The notes below the pieces were generated by a model. It was not told the origin of the DNA. It did no database searches and saw nothing but the letters and a program-made list of their open reading frames with translations. 64,000 nt of DNA from Novosphingobium sp. CECT 9465 (GTDB lineage: Bacteria; Pseudomonadota; Alphaproteobacteria; Sphingomonadales; Sphingomonadaceae): assembly GCF_920987055.1 (NCBI RefSeq), contig NZ_CAKLBX010000001.1, forward strand, positions 1,536,501 through 1,600,500. Direction: 5' to 3'. Each line of letters starts with the position of its first letter. The stretch's first letter is position 1. The position numbers were made by a program, and so were the translations under genes. This document shows, piece after piece, positions 55,727 through 64,000 of the stretch.

Positions 55727-56704
55727 ATGAAACTCCTCAAGCTCGTTCCCGACGATACCAACATCCACTTCCTCAAGTGGCGCGTGCCGTTCTACGTTAT
55801 AAGCATGATCCTGATTGCAGCGTCGTGGGGGCTGGTGCTGACAAAGGGGCTGAATCTTGGCGTCGATTTCGTCGGCGGCCAGATGATCCGCGTGACGTTC
55901 GAGCGCAGCGCGGAAGCGCCTGTGGTCGAGTTGCGTGAACAGGTGGACCGGCTTGGCTATGGCGAGCCGATCATCCAGCGCTATGGCAAGCCAAACGAAA
56001 TCTCGATCCGCATGAAGCTGCCGGAGGGTGCCGACAGCGATGCCGCGCTTTCCGACAAGATGGCGCGCACGATCACCGCCGACATCAAGAAGAACCATTC
56101 CGATGCACGGATCGACGGCGTTGATTCGGTTTCGGGCAAGGTTTCGAAGGAACTGGGCTGGGACGCGTTCAAGGCGCTGGGCTTTGCCGCTTTGGCGGTG
56201 GCCGCCTATATCTGGATCCGGTTTGAATGGCAGTTCGGGGTGGGCGCGCTGTTCGCGCTGTTCCACGACGTTTCGCTGACGCTGGGGCTGTTTGCGCTCA
56301 CCGGGATGGAGTTTGACCTGAACATCGTGGCCGCGCTGCTGACGCTGATCGGCTATTCGCTGAACGATACCATCGTGGTTTATGACCGCATCCGCGAGAA
56401 CATGAAGAAGTTTCGCAAGATGCCGATGCCGGAATTGCTGGACCTTTCGGTCAACGAAACGCTGGCGCGCACGATCGTCACCTCATTGTCGATCCTGATC
56501 ACGCTGCTGGCGCTGCTGCTGCTGGGACCGGACGTGATCTTCGGGTTTACCGCCGCGATCACGCTGGGCATTTTCGTCGGCACATACAGTTCGATCTATA
56601 TGGCCGCGCCGATCCTGATCTGGCTGAAGGTCAACCCGAACAGCTTCGTGCCGACCGAAACCGCGCTGGAAAAGCAGGAGCGGATGGCGCGCGAGGGCGT
56701 CTGA
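55727..56704 (+). CDS. secF: Protein translocase subunit SecF
   Basis: Partner of SecD. 325 residues with FLKWRVPFYVISMILIAASW, LGVDFVGGQMIRVTF, FALFHDVSLTLGLFAL and IGYSLNDTIVVYDRIREN, the standard SecF motifs. ATG 55727 lies 16 nt after secD with GGGGAGA upstream. The operon seems to end at the terminator at 56730. Confidence 0.97.
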   Translation: MKLLKLVPDDTNIHFLKWRVPFYVISMILIAASWGLVLTKGLNLGVDFVGGQMIRVTFERSAEAPVVELREQVDRLGYGEPIIQRYGKPNEISIRMKLPEGADSDAALSDKMARTITADIKKNHSDARIDGVDSVSGKVSKELGWDAFKALGFAALAVAAYIWIRFEWQFGVGALFALFHDVSLTLGLFALTGMEFDLNIVAALLTLIGYSLNDTIVVYDRIRENMKKFRKMPMPELLDLSVNETLARTIVTSLSILITLLALLLLGPDVIFGFTAAITLGIFVGTYSSIYMAAPILIWLKVNPNSFVPTETALEKQERMAREGV

Positions 56705-56729
56705 AACTTTGCATTCCCACGATTGAATT

Positions 56730-56766
56730 GGCGGCGGTAAGGCTCAGGGCCTCGCCGCCGCTTTTT
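56730..56766 (+). terminator. Terminator of yajC-secD-secF
   Basis: GGCGGCG and CGCCGCC pair around an inner AGGC/GCCT stem, then GCTTTTT gives the U-rich end. It overlaps the 3' end of the convergent glycosyltransferase gene. Confidence 0.65.
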
Positions 56767-57931
56767 CGTAGATCGCTGCAAGCGTGGCGGCGTTGGCCGC
56801 CCAACTGAAGCGTTCCGCATTGGTGGCTACGTCTGTCTGTGCGGGTGGGTTTTCCAGCAGGTCCATTACCGCGTCGGCGATGGCTTCGGGCGTACGGTCC
56901 ACGATCCGGCCTGCGCTGGCATCCTGCACCACTTCGCGCGCACCGCCGATATCCGGGATGATTACGGGGGTGCCGCAGGCGATAGCCTCGATCCAGGCAT
57001 TGGCGAGGCCCTCGCGTTCCGATGGCAGCACCATCGCATCGGCGGCGCAAAGGAGTTGCGGCAACAGGTCATGCTCGACCGCGCCAAGGAACTGAACGCG
57101 GGATTCGAGGCCGAGTTGCCGGGTCATCGCCTTGAGCGCGGATTCGTCGCCGCCTGTTCCCGCGATGGCAAGGCGCACATCTTCCGGCAGGTGAGTGAGC
57201 GCGCGGATGGCGATGGCCTGACCCTTGATCGGCACAAGTGCGCCGACACACAGCAGCAGGGGGCCAGTGGACCAGACTTGCAGCGCCGGAATGGCCGAGA
57301 CGAGTTGCCGCGCGGCCTGACGCTCCAGCGGTCGAAAGCGTTCGCGGTCAAGGCCGGTGTAGTGGACGTGAATATGCTCCTCAAGCATGCCCATCGCGGC
57401 CATATCACGGGCCAAAGCGCGCGAGACGGAAAGCAGCGCACTGGCCTGCTTTGCGGCATCGAGCATCTGGCGGCGGGCCGATTCCCGATCACCCCACAGA
57501 TGGATGTCCGACCCGCGCGCCTTGATGGCGAAAGGCAGGCCCAATTCCCGTGCGATTTTTGCCGCTGCGGGGCCATCCGGGTAGAAAAACTGGGCATCGA
57601 CCAGATCGAACGGGTTTTCGGCGTGAAGCCTTCTGGCGAGAGGCAGCACGGCGCGGGCGATGAGCATCGGGTTGATCGGGCCGGACAGCCCCGGAAGCAG
57701 GATAAAACGCGGGTGGTGCACGGTTATTGCACCTTGGCGTTCCGCCGCCGGAATTGCCCGCAAGGCGGCGTAGCGCTTGAGCGGCAGAGGGGGCAAACCG
57801 ATGGGATTGACGACGGTGACGTCCCAGTCGCCGCGCGCGGCAAGCGCTTCCATCTGGCGCGCGACGAAGCGGCCAAAGCCGGTGCGACCGGGGGCGGGGT
57901 AAAGCGTGGAAATCGAAAGCAGGCGCTTCAT
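56744..57931 (-). CDS. GT4-type glycosyltransferase
   Basis: A 395-residue family-4 (GT-B) glycosyltransferase. N-terminal MKRLLSISTLYPAPGRTGFGRFVARQMEALA; PFAIKARGSDIHLWG; the acceptor-donor linker LLLCVGALVPIKGQAIAIRAL; and the sugar-nucleotide site VLPSEREGLANAWIEAIACGTPVI with the E(x)7E pattern. ATG 57931 begins one base after the stop of the upstream XRE regulator gene, so they are cotranscribed. It may act in exopolysaccharide synthesis. Confidence 0.92.
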   Translation of the reverse strand: MKRLLSISTLYPAPGRTGFGRFVARQMEALAARGDWDVTVVNPIGLPPLPLKRYAALRAIPAAERQGAITVHHPRFILLPGLSGPINPMLIARAVLPLARRLHAENPFDLVDAQFFYPDGPAAAKIARELGLPFAIKARGSDIHLWGDRESARRQMLDAAKQASALLSVSRALARDMAAMGMLEEHIHVHYTGLDRERFRPLERQAARQLVSAIPALQVWSTGPLLLCVGALVPIKGQAIAIRALTHLPEDVRLAIAGTGGDESALKAMTRQLGLESRVQFLGAVEHDLLPQLLCAADAMVLPSEREGLANAWIEAIACGTPVIIPDIGGAREVVQDASAGRIVDRTPEAIADAVMDLLENPPAQTDVATNAERFSWAANAATLAAIYEKAAARP

Positions 57932-57932
57932 G

Positions 57933-58505
57933 TCACAGCTTCCGCACCAGCATTTCGGCAAGGCCCAGCCAGGCCGGACGGTCGATGATGACTTGCCGCT
58001 GCCCTGCGCCAGGGGGCAGCAAGGCAACGCGGCCATCGCGCTGATCGATCAGGCGACCGAAGGCGAAGCGCCCGCCGGGGCGGGGGGCAAGGACATCGCG
58101 GTTGAAGGCGCGGGCAAAGTCATCGGGATCGATCTGGCGAATCCACACCTGATCGCCTGCGCGGTATTCGCCTGCGCTGGCATCAACGGCCATGGCCATG
58201 AGCCGCGCCGACCCGTCCAGCGCCACCGGCAGGATGGCGTCCATCGGCTTTGCCAGGGCTTCGGCCCCTTGCGCGCCGAACCGGGCGACCAGTCTTGCCG
58301 GCGATTCTTCGTCAGCCTTGACCAGCAGTTGCGGTTCCACGCCCAGCGCGGCGCCAATGCGGTTCATCCATACCAGGGACAAGCTGCGCATGCCGGTTTC
58401 AAGGCGGCCGATGGTTTGCGCGGTGGTTGGCGGATCGCAGCGCGCGGCCACATCGGCCAGTGTCATGCCCTTCTGACGGCGAATGTCGCGGATTCGATTG
58501 ATCAT
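57933..58505 (-). CDS. XRE-family transcriptional regulator
   Basis: A 190-residue protein. The N-terminal helix-turn-helix (INRIRDIRRQKGMTLADVAARCDPPTTAQTIGRLETGMRSLSLVWMNRIGAALGV) is XRE type; the C-terminal 120 residues (DGSARLMAMAVDASAGEYRAGDQVWIRQIDPDDF) look like a LexA/CI-type S24 dimer or beta domain but lack a visible Ser-Lys autoprotease pair. ATG 58505. It heads the operon with the glycosyltransferase gene. Confidence 0.83.
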   Translation of the reverse strand: MINRIRDIRRQKGMTLADVAARCDPPTTAQTIGRLETGMRSLSLVWMNRIGAALGVEPQLLVKADEESPARLVARFGAQGAEALAKPMDAILPVALDGSARLMAMAVDASAGEYRAGDQVWIRQIDPDDFARAFNRDVLAPRPGGRFAFGRLIDQRDGRVALLPPGAGQRQVIIDRPAWLGLAEMLVRKL

Positions 58506-58608
58506 GTGATGCCCATTAACCGGAGCGGTGTTTTTTTGCTTTCCTACAAAGCGTCAGGAGAGGCAAGGGCTTTGCTTGTTCCTGAATTGTTCAAGGGGAG
58601 AGTGCGAA

Positions 58609-59082
58609 ATGGCCCGGATGCTGGCAACCCGTGAATTGACGCCGGAAGGCCCGCGGCGTGGGCCACAAGTCGATCCGCACACTCGCACGGTCACGGTCAA
58701 TCTTGCCGAATCGCCGCTATCATGGCTGCGCGCGCGGGGGCACCTGACCGATCGCCAGCATGAAGCCGGTGAGCGGTTGCGCGCCGATTACGAGCGGGCG
58801 CAGCTGTCTCCGTCGATTACGATGCGGTGGGACGCGGTGCGGATCGCGGCAACCGGAGATCGCGGATTGACGCCGGGCGAACGGCAGACTGCGGCGCGTC
58901 AGCGGTTTGACGCCGCAATCGCTCATGCAGGACGGGGTTTGTCCGACATTCTTTGGCGCGTTGCCTGCGCAGGCGAAGGGTTGCCGGCCGCGGAGAAAGC
59001 GCTCGACTGGCCCGCGCGCAGCGGAAAGCTGGTACTGCGGATAGCCCTTGACCGCATTGCCGACTTCTATCGGATAGGGTGA
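58609..59082 (+). CDS. DUF6456-like small protein
   Basis: A 157-residue protein. N-terminal Arg-rich segment then VNLAESPLSWLRARGHLTDRQHEAGERLRADYERAQL and GRGLSDILWRVACAGEGLPAAEKALDWPARSGKLVLRIALDRIADFY, which is the compact helical domain widespread in alphaproteobacteria as DUF6456. ATG 58609 has AAGGGGAG about 8 nt upstream. It is divergent from the XRE gene; a cotranscription or regulatory role is not evident. Confidence 0.75.
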   Translation: MARMLATRELTPEGPRRGPQVDPHTRTVTVNLAESPLSWLRARGHLTDRQHEAGERLRADYERAQLSPSITMRWDAVRIAATGDRGLTPGERQTAARQRFDAAIAHAGRGLSDILWRVACAGEGLPAAEKALDWPARSGKLVLRIALDRIADFYRIG

Positions 59083-59086
59083 CAAG

Positions 59087-59122
59087 CCCATTGCGCCCGC
59101 GTCTGCGCGGGGGCGCAATGGG
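59087..59122. terminator. Bidirectional hairpin between the DUF6456-like gene and uup
   Basis: CCCATTGCGCCC pairs with GGGCGCAATGGG around a GC-rich loop, a 12-bp stem 5 nt after the DUF6456-like stop and 9 nt from the uup stop. Little T-richness follows on either strand. Confidence 0.55.
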
Positions 59123-59130
59123 ATCGCGGG

Positions 59131-60918
59131 TTAGCCTTCGACCATTTCAGCCAGTTCCAGCCAGCGTTCCTCGGCGGCATCCTTTTCTGCGCGGGCCTTG
59201 GCAATGGCGGCCATCAGAGCGTCGAACTTCTTGGGGTCTTTGGAATAGAGATCCGGGTCGGCCAACTGGGCTTCGCCGCGCGCGATGGCGGCATCAAGCT
59301 CCTCGATACGGGCAGGCAGTATCTCGAAATCGCGCTGGTCCTTGTAGGACAACTTGCCCTTCTTCGCTGGCGGCGGAGGGGCGTTGGGTGAGGGTGCCTG
59401 CTTCACGGTGGCCTTCACGCTTACCGCATTGCGGCTTTTGCGCATCTTTTCCCAGTCGGCATAGCCGCCCGCGACAATGTCTACCCGGCCCGAACCGTCC
59501 ATGCCGAGCGTGATCGTCACCGTGCGATCCAGGAAATCGCGGTCATGGCTGACGATCAGCACGGTGCCGTCATAATCGGAAATCACTTCCTGCAGCAGAT
59601 CGAGCGTTTCCAGATCGAGATCGTTGGTCGGTTCATCGAGCACGAGCAGGTTGGAGAACCGCGCAAATTCGCGGGCCAGCAGCAGCCGTGAGCGTTCGCC
59701 GCCCGACAGCGTACCGATGCGCGCTTCGACAAGGCCGGGGTCGAACAGGAAGTCCTTGAGATAGCCGTGGATATGCTTGCGGACGCCGCGCACGTCGATC
59801 CAGTCGCTGCCATCGGCCAGCACATCGCGCACACGCTTTTCCGGTGCCATCAGGCTGCGTTGCTGGTCGATCATCACGCCTTGCAGCGTTTTTGCCAGCG
59901 TGATCGTGCCGCTGTCGGGCGCAAGTTCTCCGGTGAGCAGCTTGAGCAGCGTAGTCTTGCCAGCGCCGTTCGATCCGACCACGCCGATGCGGTCCTTGCG
60001 CGTGATGCGCAAGGTGAAATCCTTGACGATCGGGCGATCCCCGAACGATTTTGTGACATGATCGGCGACGATCACCGCCTTGCTCTTGGCATCGTCGCTG
60101 GAGAGCGCCAGCTTTGCCGTGCCTTGCGGGGTGAGCATCGCGGCACGCTGGGCGCGCATCTCCCACAGCTTTTCAAGGCGGCCCTGGTTACGCTTTCGCC
60201 GCGCGGTGACGCCGCGTTCAAGCCAGTGGGCTTCGATCTTCAGCTTGGCGTCAAGCTTGTCAGCCGCGCGGGCTTCTTCGGCATAGACGGTTTCCATCCA
60301 CGCTTCGTAGCTGCCGAAGCCGATGTCCTTGCGCCGCAGGCTGCCGCGATCAAGCCACAGCGTGGCGCGGGTGAGGCGCTCAAGGAACGTGCGATCGTGG
60401 CTGATGACCACGAAGGCGCCCTTGTAGCGCTGCAACCAGTCTTCCAGCCAATCGATGGCGGCAAGATCGAGGTGGTTGGTCGGTTCATCGAGCAGGAGCA
60501 GGTCGGGCTCGCTGGCCAGCGCACGGGCGAGCGCGGCCCGGCGGCGTTCGCCACCGCTGGCGCTGTCGGCCTTGCGCGAAAGATCGATGCCGAGTTGCCC
60601 GGCGATGGCTTCCACTTCGTGCCGGGGCGGGGCGTCCTTGCCCGAAAGCGCGAAGTCCATCAGCGTATCGTATCCGGTGAAGAACGGGTCCTGTTCCAGC
60701 GTGACGATACGGGTGCCGGGCTGGATGGAACGGGTGCCCTTGTCGGCTTCCACCTGCCCGCCGATCAGCTTGAGCAGCGTGGTCTTGCCCGCGCCATTGC
60801 GGCCGATCAGGGCCAGCCGGTCACGCGGGCCGATATTGATGTCAAGGTCGCTGAAAAGCCAGCCATTGCCCTGGATAAGGCCAAGGCCTTCCCAGCTTAG
60901 GATCGGTGCTGCTGCCAT
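59131..60918 (-). CDS. uup: ABC-F family ATPase, Uup-type
   Basis: A cytosolic ABC-F protein with two ATPase domains and no membrane segment. Walker A motifs are LIGRNGAGKTTLLKL and VVGSNGAGKTTLLKL; signature ASGGERRRAALA and LSGGERSRLLLA; Walker B LLLLDEPTNHLD and LLVLDEPTNDLD. The C-terminal coiled coil (LEILPARIEELDAAIARGEAQL) is of the Uup type. It acts on ribosomes or DNA/replication intermediates. Start ATG 60918, 595 residues. Confidence 0.93.
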   Translation of the reverse strand: MAAAPILSWEGLGLIQGNGWLFSDLDINIGPRDRLALIGRNGAGKTTLLKLIGGQVEADKGTRSIQPGTRIVTLEQDPFFTGYDTLMDFALSGKDAPPRHEVEAIAGQLGIDLSRKADSASGGERRRAALARALASEPDLLLLDEPTNHLDLAAIDWLEDWLQRYKGAFVVISHDRTFLERLTRATLWLDRGSLRRKDIGFGSYEAWMETVYAEEARAADKLDAKLKIEAHWLERGVTARRKRNQGRLEKLWEMRAQRAAMLTPQGTAKLALSSDDAKSKAVIVADHVTKSFGDRPIVKDFTLRITRKDRIGVVGSNGAGKTTLLKLLTGELAPDSGTITLAKTLQGVMIDQQRSLMAPEKRVRDVLADGSDWIDVRGVRKHIHGYLKDFLFDPGLVEARIGTLSGGERSRLLLAREFARFSNLLVLDEPTNDLDLETLDLLQEVISDYDGTVLIVSHDRDFLDRTVTITLGMDGSGRVDIVAGGYADWEKMRKSRNAVSVKATVKQAPSPNAPPPPAKKGKLSYKDQRDFEILPARIEELDAAIARGEAQLADPDLYSKDPKKFDALMAAIAKARAEKDAAEERWLELAEMVEG

Positions 60919-61028
60919 GGGCCGCGCTTAGCTGTGCTGTCGCCTTCGTGCAACGCTATAGCCTGAATGAATTGGTTGGCGCGTATTCACGGCTTGTTCA
61001 ATGCCTTGGGGTTAGGCATGCCGACATC

Positions 61029-61328
61029 ATGCGTTTTGCCATTGCTCTTGTTGCCGTATCCCTTGCTGCCATCGCTCCTGTGACGTCCCATGCGCAACAG
61101 CGCCCGGACGAGCAGAACGAGGCGCGGCGCGATCTGCGTTCGGGCCAGGTGCGTTCGCTGCGGGATATCGAGCGGCGCGTGTTGCCGACCAAGCCGGGGA
61201 TGCAATACCTTGGGCCGGAGTATGATCCCACGGCACTCGTCTATCGCCTCAAGTTCATTCGGGACGGGCGTGTCGTGTTCGTCGATGTCGATGCCAGGAC
61301 GGGGCAGGTGCTGGGCGAAAGCCGCTAG
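61029..61328 (+). CDS. Secreted PepSY-like domain protein
   Basis: A 99-residue exported protein. Signal peptide MRFAIALVAVSLAAIAPVTSHA, then a basic helix (EARRDLRSGQVRSLRDIERRVL) and a C-terminal LVYRLKFIRDGRVVFVDVDARTGQVLGE, the PepSY half-domain pattern. ATG 61029 is chosen as it begins the signal. It is followed 49 nt on by an unassigned small gene. Members may inhibit proteases or sense ligands; not shown here. Confidence 0.78.
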   Translation: MRFAIALVAVSLAAIAPVTSHAQQRPDEQNEARRDLRSGQVRSLRDIERRVLPTKPGMQYLGPEYDPTALVYRLKFIRDGRVVFVDVDARTGQVLGESR

Positions 61329-61377
61329 TGCAAACTGCCGGTGGTGTGTGGCCGCAGACCTGCTAGTGGTCCGCGCC

Positions 61378-61698
61378 ATGACCAGCATCCACAGGCTTTC
61401 CGGAATCGTCGACGTCGGCGGGTTTCAATACGAATGGGAACTGCGCAGCGAACCGCAGTGGAGCGAGTTCGACGGCTGGAGAGGCATGACCGTGTCACTG
61501 CTGCGCAAGAACACCCAGCGCGGCGCCATGCTGGAATTCCCCCCGCCCAAACGCCTGCTCAAAGGCATGCAGCGTGGCCGCCTGCAAGTCAGCGACGCGA
61601 TTGTGATGCGCGGTATTCAGGCCGCACTGGACGCCGGGTGGGACCCTGAATCCCGCGGAAAGCCCATGGTTTTCATGGTCGATGCTGACGGCAATTAG
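61378..61698 (+). CDS. Conserved-looking hypothetical protein
   Basis: A 106-residue protein beginning MTSIHRLSGIVDVGGFQYEW and containing SEFDGWRGMTVSLLRKNTQRGAMLEFPP, with a final beta/helix ending GKPMVFMVDADGN. It is uncharged at the N-terminus with no signal or membrane segment. I did not recognise a family. The start ATG 61378 is the first in a frame whose codon use is typical of genes. It is convergent with rlmJ (15 nt). Confidence 0.65.
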   Translation: MTSIHRLSGIVDVGGFQYEWELRSEPQWSEFDGWRGMTVSLLRKNTQRGAMLEFPPPKRLLKGMQRGRLQVSDAIVMRGIQAALDAGWDPESRGKPMVFMVDADGN

Positions 61699-61713
61699 CC
61701 AGAGGCCGCCCCT

Positions 61714-62544
61714 CTAACCGCTCAACCACTCCGCCGAAATCACACCCCGATGCCCCTCCGGCGCCAGCGCCGCGCGCAGGGCCTCCAGCAGCGGCGGCAA
61801 CCCTTGCGTAAAGGCATAGGGTGGGTTCACGAAAAACAGCCCCGCGCCGTTATAGATACCGGGCTGATCGGCATCATACAGCCAATGCTCCACATTCAGC
61901 ATCTTCGGAATGCCCAGCCGGCCTAGCTGCTCCTTCCACCGCACATGCGTGTGCCGGTCCTTCAGCGGATACCAGATCACCGTCACCCCATGCGACCACT
62001 TGCGGTGCGCGGCGGCAAGCGTGGCCGTGATCCGCGCGCGTTCGTCGGTCTGCTCATAGGGCGGATCGACCACCACCACACCGCGCGGCGTCCGGGTCGG
62101 CAACATCGCCAGCCATAACTCATAGGCATCGCGCTCATGCACCGCAGCAGACGTACCCCGCATCGCCCCGCGCAGGGCATAGGCGTCATCGGGATGCTTT
62201 TCGTTGAGGATCAGCAAGTCCTGCGCGCGCAGCAATTGCGCCAGAAACCGTGGCGATCCGGGATAAAGCTGCGGCTCAACTCCCGCATTCACCGCCCGCA
62301 CCGCAGCGCGATAATCGTCCAGCAAGGGGTTCGTATCGGCAAAAGCCCGCAGCACGCCATGCGCAGCCTCACCCGTGCGCCCGGCCTCCTCGCCATGCAG
62401 GTCGTAAAGTCCGCAACCGGCATGCGTATCGATCAGCGTCAGCGCGCTGTCCTTGATCTGCAAGGCCCGCACGAGCGCGATCAGCAGACTGTGCTTCACG
62501 ACATCGGCGCTGTTGCCCGCGTGGAAGGAATGGCGGTAGTTCAT
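61714..62544 (-). CDS. rlmJ: 23S rRNA (adenine2030-N6)-methyltransferase
   Basis: Methylates A2030 of 23S rRNA. 276 residues: MNYRHSFHAGNSADVVKHSLLIALV, a motif-I type LTLIDTHAGCGLYDL, VVVVDPPYEQTDERARI (NPPY-like catalytic motif), then WYPLKDRHTHVRWKEQL and PYAFTQGLPPLLEALRAAL. ATG 62544 is standard. Its upstream region runs into the IS5 element at 62687. Confidence 0.95.
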   Translation of the reverse strand: MNYRHSFHAGNSADVVKHSLLIALVRALQIKDSALTLIDTHAGCGLYDLHGEEAGRTGEAAHGVLRAFADTNPLLDDYRAAVRAVNAGVEPQLYPGSPRFLAQLLRAQDLLILNEKHPDDAYALRGAMRGTSAAVHERDAYELWLAMLPTRTPRGVVVVDPPYEQTDERARITATLAAAHRKWSHGVTVIWYPLKDRHTHVRWKEQLGRLGIPKMLNVEHWLYDADQPGIYNGAGLFFVNPPYAFTQGLPPLLEALRAALAPEGHRGVISAEWLSG

Positions 62545-62686
62545 TGCGATTCAGATGTCCTGACGACTTGCCTTTACTTAAATTGCCATGCGGACGAGCT
62601 AGGCACGAATCGCGTGGCAAGACCAGAGAGGTGCTGGTAGAGAGTCGAGCGAACACCTTCAAACCACTTCTGAAAGGGTGTTCTAG

Positions 62687-63684
62687 GCCGTGAACCCATT
62701 AACGCGACGGTGTCTGAGCCTTCTTGATCTGTCGCACCGCCCAGATGACAATCGGAATTGTCAGAATCAGGAACACGATAAGTCGGGTGTTCCACTGCTC
62801 ACCGCTGAAGAATGCGATCAAGGCAGCGGCAAAGAAGAATAGCGTCCAAGACATCCAGGGCTTCATAGGGTTCATCGTAACACGCCTTTCCTTGTTGAGC
62901 GAAAGCTGATTCAGGGACTGGATGAGCCGATATGACCTGACCGATTTCGAGTGGCGTGTGATCGAACCAATGTTGCCCAACAAGCCTAGAGGCGTGCCAC
63001 GTGTCGATGACCGGCGTGTGCTGAATGGCATCTTCTGGGTGCTGCGGTCAGGGGCGCCGTGGCGAGACTTGCCGGAACGCTATGGCCCGCGCACAACCTG
63101 CTACAATCGCTTCGTGCGATGGCGAAAAGCCGGTGTGTGGGATCGAATGATGGACGCCATCACCGCCGCCCATGATGGCGATATCCAGATGATCGACAGC
63201 ACTTCCATCCGGGCGCACCAACAGGCTGCGACGGCAAAAAGGGGGATCGAGATCATTGTCTCGGTCGCTCCCGAGGCGGGCTCACCACCAAAATCCACGC
63301 GGTCGTCGATGGGCAAGGCCTCCCGATCCGGCTCAGCCTGACTGCCGGGCAAAGCCACGACGGGCAAGCGGCTGACGATCTACTCAATCACGTTGGCGCC
63401 GGAACAATCGTGCTGGCAGACAAGGCGTATGACGCCGATCGTATCCGAGCGTCTCTCCGCGAAAAGGGATCGTTTGCCAACATTCCGCCCAAGGCAAACC
63501 GGAAGTCGAAACCGTACTTCAGCACATGGCTGTACCGCGAGCGGAACCTGATCGAACGCTATTTCTCCAAATTGAAGCACTTCCGCAGAGTAGCTACCCG
63601 CTACGACAAGTTGGCCGAAAACTTTCTGGCCATGGTCCAACTCGCCTCAATGCGCCTGTGGCTGCGCGTTTATGAGTCTACGGC
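62687..63684. mobile_element. IS5-family (IS427-like) insertion sequence
   Basis: Terminal inverted repeats of about 20 bp: left GCCGTGAACCCATTAACGCG, right (reverse) GCCGTAGACTCATAAACGCG, matching at 16 of 20. Both ends are bordered by CTAG (62683-62686 and 63685-63688), the probable target duplication. Inside are a two-frame transposase (62922-63688) and, between it and the left end, a 58-codon minus-strand gene. Ends were set by comparing the two flanks by eye and may shift a few bases. Confidence 0.78.
62699..62875 (-). CDS. Small two-helix membrane protein, apparent IS passenger
   Basis: A 58-residue protein with two hydrophobic helices (WTLFFFAAALIAFF and LIVFLILTIPIVIWAV) joined by SGEQWNTR and a short basic tail (RQIKKAQTPSR). 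ATG 62875 has AAAGGCG about 8 nt upstream; an in-frame ATG 9 nt on is possible. No family recognised. It begins 47 nt from, and is divergent to, the transposase, and its stop lies close to the left IS end. Confidence 0.6.
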   Translation of the reverse strand: MNPMKPWMSWTLFFFAAALIAFFSGEQWNTRLIVFLILTIPIVIWAVRQIKKAQTPSR

Positions 63685-63688
63685 CTAG
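62922..63688 (+). CDS. IS5-family transposase, two frames joined by -1 frameshift
   Basis: The first frame (62922-63341) gives the N-terminal domain MSRYDLTDFEWRVIEPMLPN, LRSGAPWRDLPERYGPR, and the first catalytic Asp in MIDSTSIRAH. After AAAAAGGGGG (63236-63245) the -1 frame runs on as KKGDRDHCLGRSRGGLTTKI, then VLADKAYDADRIRASL (second Asp) and RNLIERYFSKLKHFRRVATRYDK (Glu) to TAG 63688. A slip on A-AAA-AGG gives the full enzyme, a known device in this IS group. The stop codon falls within the right CTAG flank. Confidence 0.9.
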
Positions 63689-63825
63689 ACTACGTTCATG
63701 GATGCGTGGAGCGCGTGAATGTATCTGTATGGTCACCACAGGGCATAGTTTAGGGCTGGTAATGAACTGGCAATACCCGGTCGTATGATCGGGGACGAGG
63801 TGCTGGTCTCACTAAACGAGGTTTT

Positions 63826-64000
63826 GATGGAAGTAGGCACAAAAAAGGCACTTGCGATCGCTGGAGGATTTGCTGGTTCATATTTCGCCTTGGTTGAACT
63901 TATCCTGCTGTGGCCATTGGGATCAGGTGCCACGATTACCATGCTTTCTGCAGCGGACACGATCGCTCTCGCTAGCGGCGTGCTGACGGCGGCAGGCTTG
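63826..64000 (+). CDS. Hypothetical membrane protein (runs off window)
   Basis: The visible 58 residues have MEVGTKKALAIAGGFAGSYF, a hydrophobic segment (ALVELILLWPLGSGATITML) and further alanine-rich sequence up to the window edge. ATG 63826 with ACGAGG about 5 nt upstream is preferred; an in-frame ATG at 63784 is the alternative. GC content is visibly lower than in core genes, suggesting accessory DNA next to the IS5 element. Not recognised. Confidence 0.5.

Noticed and set aside
62574..62795. A 73-codon minus-strand frame across the left IS5 border
   Set aside because: It spans the inferred IS end, lacks a ribosome site and, when the IS is removed, meets a stop codon just upstream, so it is not a disrupted gene I can support.

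Overview
The window is a high-GC chromosomal segment of an alphaproteobacterium, most likely an order Sphingomonadales member (Novosphingobium-like). Supporting signs are the house-keeping complement (ychF, pth-rplY, glyQS, ppdK, lpoA-like/rsmI/yraN, accBC-aroQ, yajC-secDF), a TonB-dependent receptor next to an M20 amidohydrolase, PEP-CTERM surface proteins, an orphan GTA-type holin gene, and GC-rich palindromic repeats of the kind common in sphingomonads. Taxonomy is inferred from gene content only.

Layout: 1-827 end of ychF. 944-6680 a PEP-CTERM satellite region: two paralogous TPR lipoproteins, two PEP-CTERM proteins each preceded by a sigma-54 (-24/-12) promoter, and an IS110-family element between the first TPR gene and the rest. 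6780-8217 pth-rplY with palindromic repeats between them. 8441-11550 a Sel1-repeat protein and two tandem TraB/GumN proteins. 11665-17852 glyQ-glyS-ppdK; glyS carries two in-frame palindromic insertions and a low-GC mosaic block. 17857-20240 a methyltransferase, a frameshifted comF, a structured non-coding region with a minus-strand terminator, and hisI. 20237-22551 a MerR regulator with a LiuR-like operator and an acyl-CoA dehydrogenase. 22587-25974 an MFS-cysK-hydrolase run and a PilZ protein. 26113-33666 tyrS, a DOMON-like gene with namZ, and a VWA/MoxR pair split by L,D-transpeptidase, GFA and GST genes.

33667-35472 is an accessory patch: an array of three operator-like palindromes spaced exactly 31 bp, a TonB-like protein, a frameshifted ParE-type toxin with intact antitoxin, and a C-terminal Mrr remnant abutting parE. 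35466-45293 is mostly core (parE, lpoA-like, rsmI, yraN, gshB, dedA, accC-accB-aroQ). 45387-53299 holds the holin, the M20 hydrolase with its TonB receptor, and a large zinc metalloprotease. 53438-56704 has tRNA-Pro(GGG) and yajC-secD-secF. 56744-62544 has a glycosyltransferase with an XRE regulator, a DUF6456-like protein, an Uup-type ABC-F protein, two small proteins and rlmJ. The window closes with an IS5-family element (inverted repeats, CTAG target duplication, -1 frameshift transposase) that appears to contain a small antisense membrane-protein gene, followed by a partial low-GC membrane protein.

Most notable are the sigma-54-driven PEP-CTERM/TPR locus, the palindromic insertions translated within glyS, the unassigned structured RNA candidate between comF and hisI, the 31-bp operator array upstream of moxR, and the IS5 element with an apparent passenger gene.
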